Shown: one piece after another, positions 29,759 to 41,333 of the stretch | Layout: the number at the start of each line of letters is the position of its first letter | How positions within the stretch are numbered: position 1 is the first letter of the stretch | Assembly (NCBI GenBank): GCA_947588815.1 | Contig: CANQAG010000003.1 | Span: 1-64,000 of the forward strand | Source: an uncultured Bacilli bacterium | GTDB lineage: Bacteria; Bacillota_I; Bacilli_A; RFN20; CAG-449 | Direction of reading: 5' to 3' | DNA length: 64,000 nucleotides | The notes under the pieces: generated by a model | Told to the model about the DNA's origin: nothing | What the model saw: only the letters and a program-made list of their open reading frames with translations | Database searches by the model: none | Position numbers and translations under genes: made by a program

Positions 29759-30358
29759 TTATCCGATATATTTAATGTGAATCTGTCGATTTTTTCCAAA
29801 ACCTTCAGATTCTGTTTTAATGTGTGGCATTCCGGTTAACGCATTATGAATCGCTCTTCTTTCATCGGCCGGCATCGGATCTAAAACAGCATCGACCTTT
29901 GTTCTTGTTACCTCATGCGCTAATTTTCTGGCGATGGCAATTAACCGCGCGTATTTTTCTTCTTTATAATCACTTACATCAAGCAAAATTCTGAATCTTT
30001 TTTTATAACGATTAGAGACGGCTAAGCGAGTCAATTCATTTAAAGATTGAAGAGAACGACCATTTTTTCCGATGATTATCGAATTACGAGGACTTTCGAT
30101 TTTCAAGTTGATAATACCATCGACGAAAGTCGGAGTCACTTCGCATTCAAACCCTAAGGCTTCAATGCCTTCTTTAACGTAATTTTTTGCAAATTCAATG
30201 ACATCGCTTGTTTCATATACTTCAATCGTCGCTTTTTTTGAAAATAGTCCTTTAGATTCTTCTTTGACTTCGTACATCAAATCTTCTTTGGATACATTTA
30301 GTTCGTTAGCGGCTTGTTCGAGAAGATCTTCGACGCTTTTTCCGTTGTAAATTTTCAT
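29759..30358 (-). CDS. jag: RNA-binding protein Jag/KhpB
   Basis: KH/R3H RNA-binding protein; in Gram-positives KhpB partners KhpA and affects cell division and elongation. The 199 residues show a Jag-N domain (1-50), a KH domain with IIIGKNGRSLQSLN (about 97-110) and a C-terminal R3H domain with NALTGMPHIKTESEG. ATG 30358 is preferred since AGGAGA lies nine bases upstream; an earlier in-frame ATG touches that site. Follows yidC as usual. Confidence 0.94.
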   Translation of the reverse strand: MKIYNGKSVEDLLEQAANELNVSKEDLMYEVKEESKGLFSKKATIEVYETSDVIEFAKNYVKEGIEALGFECEVTPTFVDGIINLKIESPRNSIIIGKNGRSLQSLNELTRLAVSNRYKKRFRILLDVSDYKEEKYARLIAIARKLAHEVTRTKVDAVLDPMPADERRAIHNALTGMPHIKTESEGFGKNRQIHIKYIG

Positions 30359-30377
30359 ATTTATCATTCTCCTTTAT

Positions 30378-31670
30378 TTATTTTTTGGTTTTATATTTTA
30401 GTCCTTTTGATTTGTTGTTATTGATTTTTTGAATCACTAAAGTTTGAACAATAGAAATTAAAGCACCGATAAACCAATAAATCGCCATACCGACAGGAAG
30501 ACTAAAGCCCATAATAATAATCATTACCATCATGATATTATTGACCCATTTCATCGTATTTTCATTCTTCTCGACCGCTGGATTTTTACCGCGTTTTTCA
30601 ACGGCATCTAAGCGTTTCTTTTGTAGCATCATCGGTAATTTCATCGAAATTATTTGAGCAGCGCTCATCAACACGAAAATCACAATCGCGACCCAATCGA
30701 GGTTGAAGATTTCACTGCTTGTCGTTGAAGCAAGACTTAATCCTAAAATTTCACCATCGGCAAGGATCGCTGTTCCAGACATCGCACCCCACACAGCGAT
30801 AAAAACCGGGAATTGAACGATCAACACGATAATCATTCCAAAAGGATTAATACCGTATTTTTTATACAAAGCCATCTGCTCTTGAGCTAATTGAGCTTTT
30901 TCATATTGATTCGTATTGGCATTTGGATATTTTTCTTGAATTCGCCTTAGTTCCGGTTGAATAAGATTGGTCTTTTGTTGTGCCATTGTTTGCTTGAAAC
31001 TTACAAGAACAATCAAGGCTCTTACAATAATCGTCACCACTAAAATGGCCAAAACCTGTCCCCAACCATTGCCACCAAAAGCAATGCTAAAATTATGCAA
31101 CAACCAAGCGACAGGATATACTAATAAACCTTCAATAAGTCCATGACTAAAAGCATCTCCCCAAGACTTAGCTTCCAAATGAACGCCTTGCCCATTATTA
31201 AAAGTGAAGTCTACGGGTGTGATACAAACTCTTTGAACGTTGATGGCATTGGTTATTTGTTGTTTAAAGAAATTCAAATAGTCAGCGCTTGCAACTTTTT
31301 CGTATCCAAGATCTTTTTTGGCATCTTCAACCCACATATCAAAGTTATACCAAAGTTCTTCATAGTAATTGTTATCGGGGTTATATCCCGCGAAAGCGAT
31401 AAAATTACGCGATGGTTTATTTATCAAATCAGCGTTATCCAAAACTGCATCATATTGATCATTGACTTTTTTTACCATGTAATCTTCAAATTCGCTGCTT
31501 GGAAGATAAATGCCATTATCTAACGCTTGTTTATTGATTTGTTCGATATTATTTTCATAATACTCCGCCATCATCTCTGCTTGATCGCTCACCGTACAAA
31601 AACTTTGTGTACAACTCGCCAAGACTATCAAGACAAGAAAAATTCCAGCGAATTTTAAGAATTTTTTCAT
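30378..31670 (-). CDS. yidC: Membrane protein insertase YidC, lipoprotein type
   Basis: Inserts proteins into the membrane; related to SpoIIIJ. It begins with a lipoprotein signal, lipobox LASC with Cys20, then about 150 residues of extracytoplasmic domain before the YidC core (YPVAWLLHNFSIAFGG onward, near residue 185), with the conserved Arg in TIIVRALIVLVSFKQ and five hydrophobic segments. At 430 residues it is much longer than Bacillus SpoIIIJ (about 260). GGAGG precedes the ATG by seven bases. It overlaps rnpA by four bases. Confidence 0.94.
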   Translation of the reverse strand: MKKFLKFAGIFLVLIVLASCTQSFCTVSDQAEMMAEYYENNIEQINKQALDNGIYLPSSEFEDYMVKKVNDQYDAVLDNADLINKPSRNFIAFAGYNPDNNYYEELWYNFDMWVEDAKKDLGYEKVASADYLNFFKQQITNAINVQRVCITPVDFTFNNGQGVHLEAKSWGDAFSHGLIEGLLVYPVAWLLHNFSIAFGGNGWGQVLAILVVTIIVRALIVLVSFKQTMAQQKTNLIQPELRRIQEKYPNANTNQYEKAQLAQEQMALYKKYGINPFGMIIVLIVQFPVFIAVWGAMSGTAILADGEILGLSLASTTSSEIFNLDWVAIVIFVLMSAAQIISMKLPMMLQKKRLDAVEKRGKNPAVEKNENTMKWVNNIMMVMIIIMGFSLPVGMAIYWFIGALISIVQTLVIQKINNNKSKGLKYKTKK

Positions 31671-32008
31671 CTTAGGTCCTCCTTGATTTTCAAAAGTATT
31701 TTTTCTAAATTTAACTCATTTGTTTTAAAATCGTTTTCGTGATACTTTTTTCTGACAATAATCACAAAATCTACAGCCTCAAACGAATATTGTTTTAAAA
31801 GTCTTTGAATCATCGCTCTTATTTGTCTCCGCACTAAATTTCTTTGCACTGCATTGCCTATTTTTTTGGAAGAACTAATTCCAAATCGCGGATAATTTAA
31901 ATCATTTTTCTTCCAATATACAACATAAATGCTATTTGCAGAAGATTGTCGGTTATTGATTACCGCTTGAAAGTCTTTTTGCGATTTTACACGATACTTT
32001 TTTTTCAT
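31667..32008 (-). CDS. rnpA: Ribonuclease P protein component
   Basis: Protein subunit of RNase P, which trims the 5' ends of tRNAs. The 113 residues contain the basic RNR-like motif (KKIGNAVQRNLVRRQIRA). ATG 32008 matches the family N-terminus (MKKKYRVKSQKDFQAVI). No Shine-Dalgarno sequence is visible. A strong terminator of rpmH lies immediately upstream, and an in-frame GTG at 32035 is inside its stem. Confidence 0.93.
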   Translation of the reverse strand: MKKKYRVKSQKDFQAVINNRQSSANSIYVVYWKKNDLNYPRFGISSSKKIGNAVQRNLVRRQIRAMIQRLLKQYSFEAVDFVIIVRKKYHENDFKTNELNLEKILLKIKEDLR

Positions 32009-32020
32009 TTTTGGTCTTGA

Positions 32021-32056
32021 TTTTAAAAAAACCACCGGTAGTTAGCCCGGTGGTTT
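32021..32056 (-). terminator. Strong terminator between rpmH and rnpA
   Basis: Perfect 10-bp stem AAACCACCGG / CCGGTGGTTT on the minus strand (32047-32056 with 32029-32038, loop of 8) followed by seven T. It sits only 12 bases before the rnpA start, although rpmH-rnpA are normally cotranscribed, so partial termination is likely. Confidence 0.88.
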
Positions 32057-32064
32057 AAACTTGC

Positions 32065-32199
32065 TTAGGCAGAAAGGACTTTTCTTCCTTTTAACCGACG
32101 TCTAGCTAACACTTTACGACCGTTCGGTGTTGCCATTCTGGCACGGAAACCACTGACATTTTGGTGTTTCCGTTTGCTAGGTTGATATGTTCTTTTCAA
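32065..32199 (-). CDS. rpmH: 50S ribosomal protein L34
   Basis: 44-residue basic ribosomal protein. Translated from the minus strand it begins (M)[17 protein letters not shown] and ends GRKVLSA, a near-perfect family match. The start is TTG at 32199, with GGAGGTG seven bases upstream; no ATG is available in frame before the conserved N-terminus. First gene left of oriC, read from a strong promoter. Confidence 0.97.
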   Translation of the reverse strand: MKRTYQPSKRKHQNVSGFRARMATPNGRKVLARRRLKGRKVLSA

Positions 32200-32236
32200 G
32201 TTGTTACACCTCCGATAAAATCAATTGACGCTCTTG

Positions 32237-32265
32237 ATTATATATATAAAAATAGAAGTAGTCAA
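32237..32265 (-). promoter_or_regulatory. Strong sigma-A promoter of rpmH
   Basis: Minus strand TTGACT (32260-32265), 17-base spacer and a perfect TATAAT (32237-32242). It drives rpmH and probably rnpA-yidC-jag by readthrough. Confidence 0.85.
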
Positions 32266-32618
32266 CTATAAGCACAAAAAAAAGAAAATTTAAATTATCG
32301 GCTTTTTTTGTCTTTTTTTTGGATAAATAACCTCTTTCCACAAATCTACAGCATGTGGGAAATACGATTTTAATTGTGGTATTTTTTCTGTTTTTTAAGT
32401 TATTAAGCCACTTCTTTATGTCGAAAAAAGAAAAATTGTGGTATTATTAATCCACATTTCCCACAAACAACAACCCACAAAAAGTTTTCAACACTATTTT
32501 CCACAAGCAAATTTTGTTGATAATTGTGGAAAACTTACTTTTTTCGCGTTTTTAATAGCTTACGCTGTGGGAAATTTAATTTTGCACTATTTTTTACTAT
32601 TTATAGATATTTATTTCA
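32266..32618. other. oriC, upstream DnaA-box cluster
   Basis: Non-coding 453-base rpmH-dnaA gap. Boxes close to TTATCCACA occur at 32334-32342 (CTTTCCACA), 32354-32362 (TGTGGGAAA), 32448-32456 (TAATCCACA), 32457-32465 (TTTCCCACA), 32497-32505 (TTTTCCACA), 32525-32533 (TGTGGAAAA) and 32566-32574 (TGTGGGAAA), in both orientations. AATTGTGGTATT occurs twice (about 32372 and 32435). None is a perfect consensus box; the perfect one is in the dnaA-dnaN gap. Position beside dnaA and divergent gene direction confirm this as the origin. Short AT-rich and T-run tracts fill the rest. Confidence 0.9.
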
Positions 32619-32627
32619 TGATATGAT
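32619..32627 (+). promoter_or_regulatory. Probable dnaA promoter (extended -10)
   Basis: TGATATGAT at 32619-32627, 25 bases before the dnaA start. No good -35 at the right distance. Its closeness to the DnaA boxes would allow autoregulation, as is known for dnaA in Bacillus. Confidence 0.45.
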
Positions 32628-32652
32628 TTTTTTGTATTTCGGAGGTAGTTTT

Positions 32653-34023
32653 ATGGTCGTTACATTATCCCAACAGAATCAACTTTGGAACACGGTATTG
32701 TCGATCGTAAAAGAACGTATATCTGATCGTCATGTCTTCGATTCGTTTTTAGCAGATTCAAAGGTACATAAAATTGATGGCAATAAAATAATCGTTGTTG
32801 TCAATTCTGCTTTAGCAGCAAATCTTTTAAAGACTAATGCTCGATACAACAACATTATCAAAGACGCTATTAAAATAGCTACTGAATCAGATTATGAACT
32901 TGAATTGATCACTAGTGATGAGATTAAAAATCTTGACGAAAAGCCTCAACCGCAAAAACATCAATTTTTTGCGCACAGCGTCTTAAATCCCAAATATACA
33001 TTCGATAATTTTGTCGTCGGCGATTGTAATCGAGAAGCGGTTCAAGCGGCTCTTTTAGTTACTGCTGCTCCTGGAGGATCTTTTAATCCTAATCCGCTTT
33101 TTATTTATTCTAAATCCGGGTTAGGAAAGACGCATCTTCTTCACGCAATCGGAAATTACACGAAAGAAAAAAATCCTTATTCAAAAGTCCTTTATATCAA
33201 TACCGACACTTTCATCGATGAATTTATCCGCTACGTAAGAGGCGATCAAGAAAGTGAATCTTTAAAGGATTTCTTTCAAACTATCGATGTCCTTCTCGTA
33301 GATGATATTCAATTTTTAAGCGATAAAAACAAAACTTCAGAAATGTTTTTTCACATCTTTAACACTTTAATCAATGCCGGTAAACAAATCGTTTTGACCT
33401 CAGATCGACATCCTAATGATTTAAAAGGATTAGAAGAACGTTTGGTCAGTCGTTTCAATATGGGTTTAAGTGTAAATATTGTTAATCCTGACACTTCAAC
33501 ATTGATTGCAATTTTAAAAACCAAGATAAGTTCTAACGGTTTATCGGTCGCGGATTTTGACGCAGATGGTCTTGTCTTTTTAGCGGAAAATTTCAACAAG
33601 AATATTCGTGAACTTGAAGGAGCGTTAAATCGTCTAATTTTTTACGCTATAAACATTAAAAACAACGATCGAATTACTTTAGATATTGTCAAAGCTTCGG
33701 CGCAACCGATTATCGGTTCTAAAAAATCTAATAAGGTGATAACTGAAGATCGGATTATCGAAACTGTCGCAGATTATTATCATTTAACCGAACAACAAAT
33801 AAAATCAAAATTTAGAACTTCGCAAATTGCTCTTGCTAGACACATTTCGATGTACCTTTGTCGCCAATTATGCGGAACCCCATTTATAAAGTTAGGAAAC
33901 ATCTTTGGAGGACGCGATCATTCAACGGTGATCTCTGCTGTTGAAAAAGTGACGATAAATCTTAAAACAGATACACAATTAGCCACAGCTATTAACGAGA
34001 TTCAAAAACAACTAAAATCATAA
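32653..34023 (+). CDS. dnaA: Chromosomal replication initiator DnaA
   Basis: AAA+ protein that binds DnaA boxes and opens oriC. Of 456 residues, domain I is at the N-terminus, domain III has Walker A SKSGLGKT (153-160) and Walker B VLLVDDIQFL, and domain IV has the DNA-binding signature GGRDHSTVISAVEKV. The Walker A departs from the usual GGxGLGKT: the first Gly is Ser153. GGAGG lies seven bases before ATG 32653, which fixes the start. Confidence 0.98.
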   Translation: MVVTLSQQNQLWNTVLSIVKERISDRHVFDSFLADSKVHKIDGNKIIVVVNSALAANLLKTNARYNNIIKDAIKIATESDYELELITSDEIKNLDEKPQPQKHQFFAHSVLNPKYTFDNFVVGDCNREAVQAALLVTAAPGGSFNPNPLFIYSKSGLGKTHLLHAIGNYTKEKNPYSKVLYINTDTFIDEFIRYVRGDQESESLKDFFQTIDVLLVDDIQFLSDKNKTSEMFFHIFNTLINAGKQIVLTSDRHPNDLKGLEERLVSRFNMGLSVNIVNPDTSTLIAILKTKISSNGLSVADFDADGLVFLAENFNKNIRELEGALNRLIFYAINIKNNDRITLDIVKASAQPIIGSKKSNKVITEDRIIETVADYYHLTEQQIKSKFRTSQIALARHISMYLCRQLCGTPFIKLGNIFGGRDHSTVISAVEKVTINLKTDTQLATAINEIQKQLKS

Positions 34024-34049
34024 AAAACATGGTACTTTTATATCATTTA

Positions 34050-34058
34050 TGATATAAT
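34050..34058 (+). promoter_or_regulatory. Probable dnaN promoter (extended -10)
   Basis: TGATATAAT with a perfect TATAAT at 34053-34058. It forms the right half of a perfect inverted repeat, TATATCAT/ATGATATA (34039-34056), which may also be a regulator site. The -35 region is weak. Confidence 0.5.
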
Positions 34059-34088
34059 TTTCATTAGTTGAAACAAGATATATAAATT

Positions 34089-34130
34089 TTATCCACAATT
34101 TCAACATCCCTTATTATTGTTATTATTAAT
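34089..34130 (+). other. oriC unwinding element: DnaA box plus DnaA-trios
   Basis: Perfect DnaA box TTATCCACA (34089-34097), a weaker box-like ATTTCAACA (34098-34106), a CCC cluster (34108-34110) and then repeated triplets TTATTATTGTTATTATTA (34111-34128). Read 3' to 5' on the other strand, the triplets are AAT-AAT-AAC-AAT-AAT-AAT, fitting the DnaA-trio consensus of the Bacillus basal unwinding system. The site is in the dnaA-dnaN gap, as in Bacillus. Confidence 0.75.
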
Positions 34131-34157
34131 TTTTTCTAAGAAAGGAATAAATAAAAA

Positions 34158-35279
34158 ATGAAACTAACTGTCGATCGTGTCGAACTCTTAAAAACCTTAA
34201 CTACCGTCTACATTGCTATTGGGGCTAAATCACCATCCCCGGCTTTAATGAATTTTAAATTAGAAATGGAAAATGATCGTTTAGTAGTTACCGGCAGTAA
34301 CAATGAAATGACAATTCAAAGCGTACTCCCGATTTCTCGTGAAAATAAAAATATTATTTCCGATTATGAATTAGGAGCTACATTAATTTCCGCGAAATAT
34401 TTAATTGAAATTATTAGAAAATTAGATTCATCTATAGTGACGATAGAAATCATTGATCAAACTATTGTCAAAATTAGAGATGATAAATCCGAATTTAAAC
34501 TTAATTCGATGCGCGCTGAAGAATATCCTGATTTAGATTTAGATGTCAGTGGCGAAGCGGTAGAGTTTTCGGCGGAAGATTTTAAACGCATCGTGGCTCA
34601 AACAGCTTTTGCGGCTTCCACCAAAGAAAGCAGCCCGATTATCACGGCGATTAATGTTAAAGCTGAAAATGATGTCATCGACTTTTCGGCCACCGATCGT
34701 TTCCGTTTATCGAAAAAGAAATTCAAAGTTTCCGATAATCATCAGTTTGAAGCTAACATTCCCACCAAGACCATCGTCGAAGTTTCAAAACTTCTTGACG
34801 GAGGTGTTGTCAGAATGGTTATTTCAGATAAAAAAGTTGTGTTTATCTATGCTGAAACCACAATATTTTCTCGATTAATCGGAGGCGAATTCCCGAATAC
34901 AACTCGAATGATTCCATTAAGTTTTATGTGTACTTTAAAAATAAATTCCGAAAAATTTATCGAAGCAATGCAACGTGTTTCGCTATTGGTCACTGAAACC
35001 GAAAGCATCGTTAAATTGACGTTAACGGAGGAAGAAGCCGTCGTTTCTTCTAGAAGCGAACAAATCGGATCCGCCGAAGAAAGAATTGAATTGTTTGAAT
35101 ATTCCGGTGGTCCCTTTACTATCTCATTTAATGTCAATTACGTAATCGAGGCGATTAAAGCCGCGATGAGCGAAGACGTTATTCTTTCATTCGTTGGAGA
35201 AACTTCACTCTTTAAAGTAACCTCTCCGAATGACGAAAGTCTGGTTCAAATCGTTACTCCAGTAAGAACCTACAATTAA
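34158..35279 (+). CDS. dnaN: DNA polymerase III beta sliding clamp
   Basis: Ring-shaped processivity clamp; 373 residues in three repeated clamp domains, ending with the typical IVTPVRTYN C-terminus (usually LIxPVRTY). AAAGGA precedes the ATG. It follows dnaA after a 134-base gap that holds the unwinding element and an own promoter. A clear terminator separates it from yaaA-recF. Confidence 0.97.
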   Translation: MKLTVDRVELLKTLTTVYIAIGAKSPSPALMNFKLEMENDRLVVTGSNNEMTIQSVLPISRENKNIISDYELGATLISAKYLIEIIRKLDSSIVTIEIIDQTIVKIRDDKSEFKLNSMRAEEYPDLDLDVSGEAVEFSAEDFKRIVAQTAFAASTKESSPIITAINVKAENDVIDFSATDRFRLSKKKFKVSDNHQFEANIPTKTIVEVSKLLDGGVVRMVISDKKVVFIYAETTIFSRLIGGEFPNTTRMIPLSFMCTLKINSEKFIEAMQRVSLLVTETESIVKLTLTEEEAVVSSRSEQIGSAEERIELFEYSGGPFTISFNVNYVIEAIKAAMSEDVILSFVGETSLFKVTSPNDESLVQIVTPVRTYN

Positions 35280-35301
35280 AAAACCGGTTTGTGTTTAATT
35301 A

Positions 35302-35329
35302 AAAATCGAGTCACAACACTCGATTTTTT
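35302..35329 (+). terminator. Intrinsic terminator after dnaN
   Basis: Perfect 9-bp stem AAATCGAGT / ACTCGATTT (35302-35310 with 35317-35325, loop CACAAC) followed by a T-run. Confidence 0.88.
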
Positions 35330-35375
35330 TATGCCATTTTTTTTATTGCTTTTTAACCGTCAAAGAATATTGTTA

Positions 35376-35404
35376 TTTATATTCATAAATAAATGTGTTA
35401 AAAT
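35376..35404 (+). promoter_or_regulatory. Promoter of the yaaA-recF-gyrB-gyrA unit
   Basis: TTTATA (35376-35381), 17-base spacer and TAAAAT (35399-35404) with a TG one base before the -10. About 40 bases upstream of yaaA. Confidence 0.6.
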
Positions 35405-35444
35405 AACTTAGTAAAAGTCTTTTTACAAACATAGGTGATCGGCG

Positions 35445-35652
35445 ATGAAATATGTAAAAATTAAAAGCGACTTCATTACGCTTGGGCAATTCTTGAAATT
35501 GGCTGATTTAATAGGAAGCGGTGGAGAAGCTAAAATGTTTCTTAGTTCATGTATCGTTGAGGTAAACGGAATACAGGAACAACGGCGTGGAAGAAAATTA
35601 TTTCCGCACGACATCGTTAAAGTGGAGAGCGAAGAATTTTCGCTAGTCAAAG

Positions 35653-35663
<11 letters not shown>
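35445..35663 (+). CDS. yaaA: S4-domain protein YaaA
   Basis: 72-residue S4-domain RNA-binding protein found next to recF in many Firmicutes. The S4 fold is visible in FITLGQFLKLADLIGSGGEA and SCIVEVNGIQEQRRGRKLFP. In Bacillus it is linked to large-subunit assembly; that role is inferred. It overlaps recF by 11 bases. Confidence 0.92.
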
Positions 35664-38708
<3,045 letters not shown>

Positions 38709-38722
38709 GGAGGTAACCGGAA

Positions 38723-41332
38723 ATGGCAGATGAAAAAAATTTAAAAGAATTCATCGACGAGACAATGGAAGAAGAAAAAGCAGAAAACGAAGAAGTTGTT
38801 GAAGATGAAAATGAAGAGATCGTCGATGATGAAGAAATAGAAGGAATCGAAGAAGGAATCGTTCCCGGAATGAGCGAACGCGATCTTGCAGAAGAAGTAA
38901 AAAATTCATTCCTTGATTACGCGATGTCGGTTATCGTTTCTAGAGCGCTTCCCGATGTTCGTGATGGTTTAAAACCGGTTCATAGAAGAATTATTTTCGG
39001 AATGAATGCTTTAGGGATGCAACCTGATAAGCCGTATCGAAAATCAGCGAGAATCGTCGGAGACGTTATGGGTAAATATCACCCTCACGGGGACTCGGCA
39101 ATTTATGGTTCTCTTGTAAGATTGGCACAGCCTTTCTCGATCAGATACACATTAGTTGACGGCCATGGTAACTTTGGATCAATCGATGGCGATGGTGCAG
39201 CGGCAATGCGTTACACTGAAGCGAGAATGTCGAAAATCGCGATGGAATTAGTTCGTGATATCAACAAAGATACTGTCGATTTTATGGATAATTATGACGG
39301 CGAAGAACAAGAACCGGTCGTACTTCCGTCTCGCTTTCCAAATTTATTAGTAAACGGATCTTCGGGTATTGCAGTCGGTATGGCGACCAATATTCCCCCG
39401 CACAATTTGGTTGAAGTTATTAATGCGGTTCAAGCGGTTGCCAAAAATCCGGATTTGACACCATTAGAAATTATGAGTTCGTACCTTTACGGACCGGATT
39501 TTCCCACAGGCGGAATTATTTTAGGTCGTTCCGGTATTAGAAAAGCTTACGAAACCGGACAAGGTTCAATCGTTTTACGTTCACGAACCGAAATTCAAGA
39601 AATGGCCAATGGTAAAAAGCGCATTATCATTAGTGAAATACCATATCAAGTCAATAAATCGCTATTAGTCGATTCGATTGCCAAATTAGTGCATAACAAA
39701 ATTATCGAAGGAATCACGGATATTCGCGATGAATCAAATAAACAAGGTATCAGAATCGTAATCGAACTTCGTAAAGATGTGATTGCAGAAGTGATTTTAA
39801 ATCAACTTTTCAAAAACACCCAATTACAAGTCAGTTTCGGTATTATCATGCTGGCCTTGGTTAACGGAGAACCGCTTATTCTTCCAATCGACGAGATGTT
39901 GAAAAAATATCTAGAACATCAATGTGAAGTGATTGAAAGAAGAACGCGTTACGATTTAAATAAAGCGTTAGATCGTCTTCATATTTTAGAAGGATTGCTC
40001 ACCGCTATCGATTCTATCGATGCTGTAATTGAGATCATCAGAGGTTCTAAAACGGCGGATTTAGCTAAATCACGCTTAATTGAAACATTCTCTTTAAGCG
40101 AAGTTCAAGCTAAGGCGATTTTAGAAATGCGTTTAGGCCGTTTAGTGGGTTTAGAAAAAGATAAAATTGTCGATGAAATAAGTTTATTGAAAAACGAAGT
40201 TGAAAAATTCCGTTACATTTTATCGAGTCACGAACATGTCGTCAATATTGTTGTTGAGGAACTTGAAGAAATTAAACAAAAATACGGTGATGAAAGAAAA
40301 ACCGAAATCAACAACAATTTGATCGATATTGAAGATGAAGATTTGATTCCGGAAGAAGACGTGGTCATTACTTTAACCACTAACGGATATATCAAACGTT
40401 TGGTGAGCGATACCTTTAAAGTTCAAAATCGCGGAGGACGCGGCATTAAAGGTATGCAAACTAATGAAGATGATGTTGTCGATAAAATCGTTTACGCCAA
40501 AACACATACCGATCTTTTATTCTTTACCAATAGCGGAAAAGTCTATCGTTTGCGCGGACATCAGGTTCCGGAATATTCAAGAACTTCAAAAGGCTTGCCG
40601 GTTGTCAATCTATTGTCATTAGAAAAAGATGAGAAAGTAATGTCGATTGTTTCAGTCGATAATTATGAAGATGGACAATATCTTTTCTTTGCAACAAAGC
40701 AAGGTGTGGTAAAGAGAGTATCGTTATTGGAATTTGCCTCGATTCGTCAAAATGGTAAAAAAGCAATCGTGATGCATGAAAATGACGAACTGCTTTCAGT
40801 TAAATTAACTGACGGGCAATGCTTAGTGTCAATTTCTGCTTCAAATGGAAAGATGGTTACTTTCAAAGAGACAGATGTCAGAGTTATGGGAAGAAGTGCC
40901 GCCGGTGTACGCGGTATGGACGTTCAAGATAGCGAAGCTGTCGGCTTAACGATTTCCAATGAAGGTAAATACATATTATCGATAACCGAACATGGATATG
41001 GAAAAATGTCTCCGCTTGAAGAATATCGTTTAACTTCGAGAGGGACTAAAGGCGTTATCACGATTAATATGACTGAAAAAACCGGAAAGTTAATTACTAC
41101 TAAAGCGGTTAACGGCGATGAAGATGTCGTGGTCATCACTAAAGAAGGCATCGTTATTAGAACCCAACTTAAACAGGTTTCAATTGTTGGACGTAACACT
41201 CAAGGTGTTAAGATTATTAGAGTCGACGAAAAAGATTCGGTTTCCTCTCTTGCGATTCTTAAAGCTGAAGATAACGAGATTTCCGAAACAGAAAGTGAAG
41301 AATCAGAAGTTCAAGATAACGAGAATGACTAA
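38723..41332 (+). CDS. gyrA: DNA gyrase subunit A with acidic N-terminal extension
   Basis: Breakage-rejoining subunit; 869 residues. The first ~45 residues are an added acidic segment (23 Asp/Glu in the first 50) not present in Escherichia or Bacillus GyrA. The catalytic Tyr is Tyr164 (AAMRYTEAR; Tyr122 in E. coli numbering), and the GyrA box is seen as [10 protein letters not shown]. In the quinolone region, GDSAIYG gives Ser125 (=Ser83) but Gly129 where E. coli has Asp87. The C-terminus is also acidic. GGAGGT precedes the ATG. Confidence 0.97.
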   Translation: MADEKNLKEFIDETMEEEKAENEEVVEDENEEIVDDEEIEGIEEGIVPGMSERDLAEEVKNSFLDYAMSVIVSRALPDVRDGLKPVHRRIIFGMNALGMQPDKPYRKSARIVGDVMGKYHPHGDSAIYGSLVRLAQPFSIRYTLVDGHGNFGSIDGDGAAAMRYTEARMSKIAMELVRDINKDTVDFMDNYDGEEQEPVVLPSRFPNLLVNGSSGIAVGMATNIPPHNLVEVINAVQAVAKNPDLTPLEIMSSYLYGPDFPTGGIILGRSGIRKAYETGQGSIVLRSRTEIQEMANGKKRIIISEIPYQVNKSLLVDSIAKLVHNKIIEGITDIRDESNKQGIRIVIELRKDVIAEVILNQLFKNTQLQVSFGIIMLALVNGEPLILPIDEMLKKYLEHQCEVIERRTRYDLNKALDRLHILEGLLTAIDSIDAVIEIIRGSKTADLAKSRLIETFSLSEVQAKAILEMRLGRLVGLEKDKIVDEISLLKNEVEKFRYILSSHEHVVNIVVEELEEIKQKYGDERKTEINNNLIDIEDEDLIPEEDVVITLTTNGYIKRLVSDTFKVQNRGGRGIKGMQTNEDDVVDKIVYAKTHTDLLFFTNSGKVYRLRGHQVPEYSRTSKGLPVVNLLSLEKDEKVMSIVSVDNYEDGQYLFFATKQGVVKRVSLLEFASIRQNGKKAIVMHENDELLSVKLTDGQCLVSISASNGKMVTFKETDVRVMGRSAAGVRGMDVQDSEAVGLTISNEGKYILSITEHGYGKMSPLEEYRLTSRGTKGVITINMTEKTGKLITTKAVNGDEDVVVITKEGIVIRTQLKQVSIVGRNTQGVKIIRVDEKDSVSSLAILKAEDNEISETESEESEVQDNEND

Positions 41333-41333
41333 T

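Noticed and set aside
32524..32652. Longer DnaA reading starting in the origin
   Set aside because: The extra 43 residues cover DnaA boxes and the promoter; GGAGG before 32653 fixes the start.
41118..41333. Longer start for the glycosyltransferase after gyrA
   Set aside because: It would overlap gyrA by over 200 bases with a Lys/Leu-rich sequence that has no domain character; ATG at 41334 (or 41325) fits the fold.
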